Assembly: GCF_900473935.1 (NCBI RefSeq)
Contig: NZ_UCNN01000026.1
Span: 1 to 64,000 of the forward strand
Direction: 5' to 3'
DNA length: 64,000 nucleotides
Origin: Synechococcus sp. UW105
GTDB taxonomy: Bacteria; Cyanobacteriota; Cyanobacteriia; PCC-6307; Cyanobiaceae
In this document: positions 61,788 to 64,000 of the stretch, in pieces
How the letters are laid out: each line of letters begins with the position of its first letter
How positions within the stretch are numbered: position 1 is the first letter of the stretch
The notes under the pieces: model-generated
What the model was told of the DNA's origin: nothing
Seen by the model: only the letters and a program-made list of their open reading frames with translations
Databases searched by the model: none
Program-made: the position numbers and the translations under genes

Positions 61788-61951
61788 TAAGGAAGGCTGG
61801 GACGTCCGAGCCAGGCCACCAAAACAATGAAGGCGAGGAAACCCACGCCAGTGAGTCCAAAGTGCAACAGGCTTTTGCTGCCCTTGCGCACCATGTTGCG
61901 CATGGCCTGCTTGACGAAGCTGGGGGCGTTGTCGTTCACCGTTTCATTCAT
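61787..61951 (-). CDS. Small DUF3285-like membrane protein (54 aa)
   Basis: ATG at 61951 and TAA at 61789-61787 enclose 54 codons. The product starts MNETVNDNAPSFVKQAMRNM, has a basic amphipathic stretch (VRKGSKSLLHF) and one membrane helix (about 34-50, GVGFLAFIVLVAWLG), ending GRPSLP. This matches the DUF3285 type of small cyanobacterial protein, of unknown function. It starts 3 bases after the prfB stop and shares one base with the ybeY ATG. Too short for many gene finders. Confidence 0.85.
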   Translation of the reverse strand: MNETVNDNAPSFVKQAMRNMVRKGSKSLLHFGLTGVGFLAFIVLVAWLGRPSLP

Positions 61952-61954
61952 GCG

Positions 61955-63101
61955 TCAGCTCTCGTCTTCACGGCCTGGGCTGTCGACACCCTGGCGCAGC
62001 AGAGCCTGAATGAAGGGGTCGAGATCACCGTCCATGACCCCCTGCACATCGGTGGTCTCCTCCTGGGTTCTTAGATCCTTGACCATCTGATAGGGGTGAA
62101 ATACATAATTGCGAATCTGATTACCCCAGGCTGCTTCAACAATGTCGCCGCGGATGTCGGCGATTTCGGCAGCTCGTTGTTCCTGGGCGATGACTAGCAG
62201 CTTGGCTTTGAGCAGAGCCATCGCCTTTTCCTTGTTTTGAAGCTGGGAACGCTCTTGCGTGCACCGCACGGCTAAGCCCGTGGGGATATGCAGGATGCGG
62301 ACAGCGGTTTCCACCTTGTTCACGTTCTGGCCACCAGCACCACCGGATCGGCTGGTGGTGACTTCTAGATCCTTTTCTGGGATATCGATATCCACGTCTT
62401 CGTCCAGCATGGGCATCACCTCCACACCGGCGAAGCTGGTTTGACGCTTGTCGTTGGCGTTGAACGGTGAGATACGCACCAGCCGGTGGGTGCCTTTCTC
62501 GTTATGGAGATAGCCATAGGCGTAGCGGCCCTCGATTTCGATCGTGGCGCTCTTGATGCCTGCTTCTTCTCCTTCGGAGAGTTCGTCCACGCTCACCGAC
62601 ATCCCATGGTCTTCTGCCCAGCGCGTATACATGCGCAGGAGCATCTGGGCCCAGTCCTGGGCATCGGTGCCGCCGGCGCCCGCATTGATCGAGAGAACGG
62701 CTCCTTCCTTGTCGTATTCCCCACTCAGTAGCCTCTCCAGCTCCCAGCGATCCAGTTCGCTACGCAGTTTGGTCAGACCGGTCTGGGCCTCAGCGAGCAT
62801 GTCGTCGTCGGGCTCCAACTCATAAAGCTCAAGGGTTGCCTCCGCATCGTCCACTGCACGACGCCATTGCAAGAGCTTTTCCAGTTGAGCTTTCACCTCA
62901 TCGAGGCGGCGCATTTGCTTCTGGGCGTTTTGTTGGTCGTCCCAGAAACCCGGTTGGGCTGCGAGTTGTTCGAGGTCCTGCTGCCTGGCCTTCAGTGCAG
63001 GAACGTCAAAGACAGTCCTGGGCATGGCCCAGGCGGTCAGTGAGCTCGGAGAGGTCGCGCTTGAAGTCAGTGAGGTCGAGCAACGGTGAGGACTTTTCCA
63101 T
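61955..63101 (-). CDS. prfB: Peptide chain release factor 2 (programmed +1 frameshift)
   Basis: Releases nascent chains at UGA and UAA. Translation starts at ATG 63101 ([16 protein letters not shown]), reads 31 codons to CTT-TGA at 63011-63006, and shifts +1 at CTTTGAC to continue as [14 protein letters not shown] to 61955, giving about 381 aa. The SPF tripeptide ([12 protein letters not shown]) that reads UGA and the GGQ catalytic motif ([12 protein letters not shown]) are present, confirming RF2 rather than RF1. The frame downstream alone would lack the N-terminal helix. It heads the operon with the small DUF3285-like gene, ybeY, dgkA and trpG. Confidence 0.94.
63005..63020 (-). promoter_or_regulatory. 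prfB +1 frameshift site
   Basis: Reverse-strand CAGGACTGTCTTTGAC: an SD-like AGGA, then CTT followed by the in-frame TGA and a C. This is the classical arrangement by which scarce RF2 lets the ribosome slip forward one base and make more RF2. Confidence 0.92.
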
Positions 63102-63164
63102 TGATCCGACGCTATCAGCGTGGTTGGCCTGCATAAGATTCCCCCTCACCCGTTCTGCACAGCC

Positions 63165-63425
63165 ATGGCCAAGGTTGAGATCTATACCTGGCGCACCTGC
63201 CCCTTTTGCGTGCGCGCCAAGGGATTGCTTGATCGCAAGGGTGTGAGCTTCAACGAGATTTCCGTGGATGGTGATGAGCCGGCTCGTGATGCCATGGCTG
63301 ATCGGGGCAATGGCCGGCGCAGTGTTCCCCAGATTTTCATCAACGACCGTCACATCGGTGGCTGTGATGAGCTGCATGCGCTGGAGCGTGCCGGTGACCT
63401 CGATGCGCTTCTGGCGCAGGCCTGA
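63165..63425 (+). CDS. grxC: Glutaredoxin (GrxC type)
   Basis: An 86-aa dithiol glutaredoxin with active site CPFC (C12, C15; YTWRTCPFCVRAK), the cis-proline segment SVPQIFIN and the glutathione-binding IGGCDELHAL. It reduces disulfides and mixed glutathione disulfides. ATG 63165 (MAKVEIYTW) gives the exact family N-terminus; an in-frame start at 63120 is not needed. The glutathione synthetase gene follows 12 bases later, which makes a glutathione operon. Confidence 0.96.
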   Translation: MAKVEIYTWRTCPFCVRAKGLLDRKGVSFNEISVDGDEPARDAMADRGNGRRSVPQIFINDRHIGGCDELHALERAGDLDALLAQA

Positions 63426-63437
63426 TCGGAGGTTCCG

Positions 63438-64000
63438 ATGCGCCAGTTGTTTGTGATGGATCCGCTGGAGCGGATCAATCCGGTCAAAGACTCCACGGCT
63501 GCCCTGATGCAGGCTGCCCAGAGGGCCGGTCATGAAGTGTGGGCGTCGACCCCTGCTGATCTCATCGCCTTGGGTGATGAACCGCTTGTCGTTGCGGTGC
63601 CTGTGCAGGCTGAACCCTGGCTCACGATTGGCGAGCCGCAGCGACAGCAGCTCCAGACCTTTGACGCGATTTGGATGCGCAAGGATCCACCCGTTGATGA
63701 GGCTTATCTCTATGCAACTCATTTGTTGGAGGTTGCCGAGCGGGCTGGGGCATTGGTTCTCAACCGGCCTTCCTCGTTGCGCAGCTGGAACGAAAAGCTC
63801 GGAGCCCTGCGTTTCAGCCGTTGGATGGCCCCGACCCTTGTGGCCGGTCGGATTTCTGAGTTGGAGGCTTTTGCCCATGCACAGGGCGAGGTCGTGCTCA
63901 AGCCTCTCGGAGGCCGTGCCGGTCTGGGTGTGGTGCGGGTGTCAGCTCAGGCTCCAGGCCTTGGCGCGCTGCTGGAGCTGGTGACGGAGCAGGGGCGGTT
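63438..64000 (+). CDS. gshB: Glutathione synthetase, N-terminal part (runs off window)
   Basis: ATP-grasp ligase that joins gamma-glutamylcysteine and glycine. The visible 187 residues start [20 protein letters not shown], the GshB N-terminal signature. They include the [21 protein letters not shown] block (quoted as [13 protein letters not shown]), [14 protein letters not shown] and the ATP-binding [18 protein letters not shown] at 63428-63432, five bases before the ATG, supports the start. The C-terminal half lies beyond base 64000. Confidence 0.95.
   Translation, partial: MRQLFVMDPLERINPVKDSTAALMQAAQRAGHEVWASTPADLIALGDEPLVVAVPVQAEPWLTIGEPQRQQLQTFDAIWMRKDPPVDEAYLYATHLLEVAERAGALVLNRPSSLRSWNEKLGALRFSRWMAPTLVAGRISELEAFAHAQGEVVLKPLGGRAGLGVVRVSAQAPGLGALLELVTEQGR

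Noticed and set aside
63102-63878. Long open extension upstream of prfB on the reverse strand
   Set aside because: It overlaps grxC and gshB, which are clear on the forward strand. Only the last 31 codons from ATG 63101 belong to RF2.

Overview
The window looks like a chromosomal segment of a marine picocyanobacterium of the Synechococcus/Cyanobium (cluster 5) type. The basis is moderately high GC, densely packed genes with many 1-4 base overlaps, frequent GTG/TTG starts, a single Rel-type (p)ppGpp enzyme, small cyanobacterial proteins (a DUF3285-like peptide, a Tll0287-like heme protein, a DUF3747-like exported protein) and an atypical ClpB. The strain cannot be named from sequence alone. 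No insertion sequence, prophage, CRISPR array, tRNA or rRNA was seen.

Layout. 1-8.3 kb: an exported-protein fragment, coaE, argJ, two small proteins, an ABC1-family kinase, a translationally coupled PhyH-oxygenase/sulfotransferase-like pair, eno and gloA. 8.3-14.9 kb: clpB, then the conserved block secE-nusG-rplK-rplA-rplJ-rplL, with structured leaders before rplK and rplJ and a terminator after rplL. 15-22.6 kb: a DUF3747-like protein, rnhA, pyrD and a pilus cassette (PilM-PilN fusion, PilO, PilQ). 22.6-31.9 kb: an exported pentapeptide/TPR protein, a CobC/HisC-type aminotransferase, murG, a dehydrogenase, pgk, and the operon usp-ylqF-rluD followed by a 35-codon membrane peptide. 31.9-42.7 kb is rich in signalling: an iGluR-like receptor, a CHASE2 nucleotide cyclase coupled to a FecR protein, a fused two-domain ABC ATPase, rel, and a histidine kinase coupled to a PhnD-like lipoprotein. 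42.7-54.2 kb: a first SelO, a DUF2062 protein, mnmE, an NCS2 permease, nadC, an OmpR-type regulator, argS, a second SelO and hisC. 54.3-59.3 kb: a compact signalling operon (Tll0287-like heme/HAMP protein, PhnD-like lipoprotein, cyclase-kinase fusion, asparaginase). 59.3-64 kb: a degenerate metallo-beta-lactamase-fold protein, then the tight reverse-strand operon prfB (programmed +1 frameshift), a 54-aa protein, ybeY, dgkA and a trpG/pabA-type gene, and finally grxC and the start of gshB on the forward strand.

Themes. Housekeeping functions (translation, central carbon, NAD, pyrimidine, arginine and peptidoglycan synthesis) alternate with compact signalling cassettes in which exported ligand-binding or matrix-type proteins are coupled to cyclases or kinases rather than to transporters. 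The most unusual is the operon at 54303-58308. It encodes a membrane-anchored CxxCH/HAMP protein, a phosphonate-binding-protein-like lipoprotein, and a protein joining a class III cyclase domain, a Ser/Thr-kinase domain and three copies of a GP(I/M) repeat. All functional statements are read from motifs and gene context; no database search was possible.
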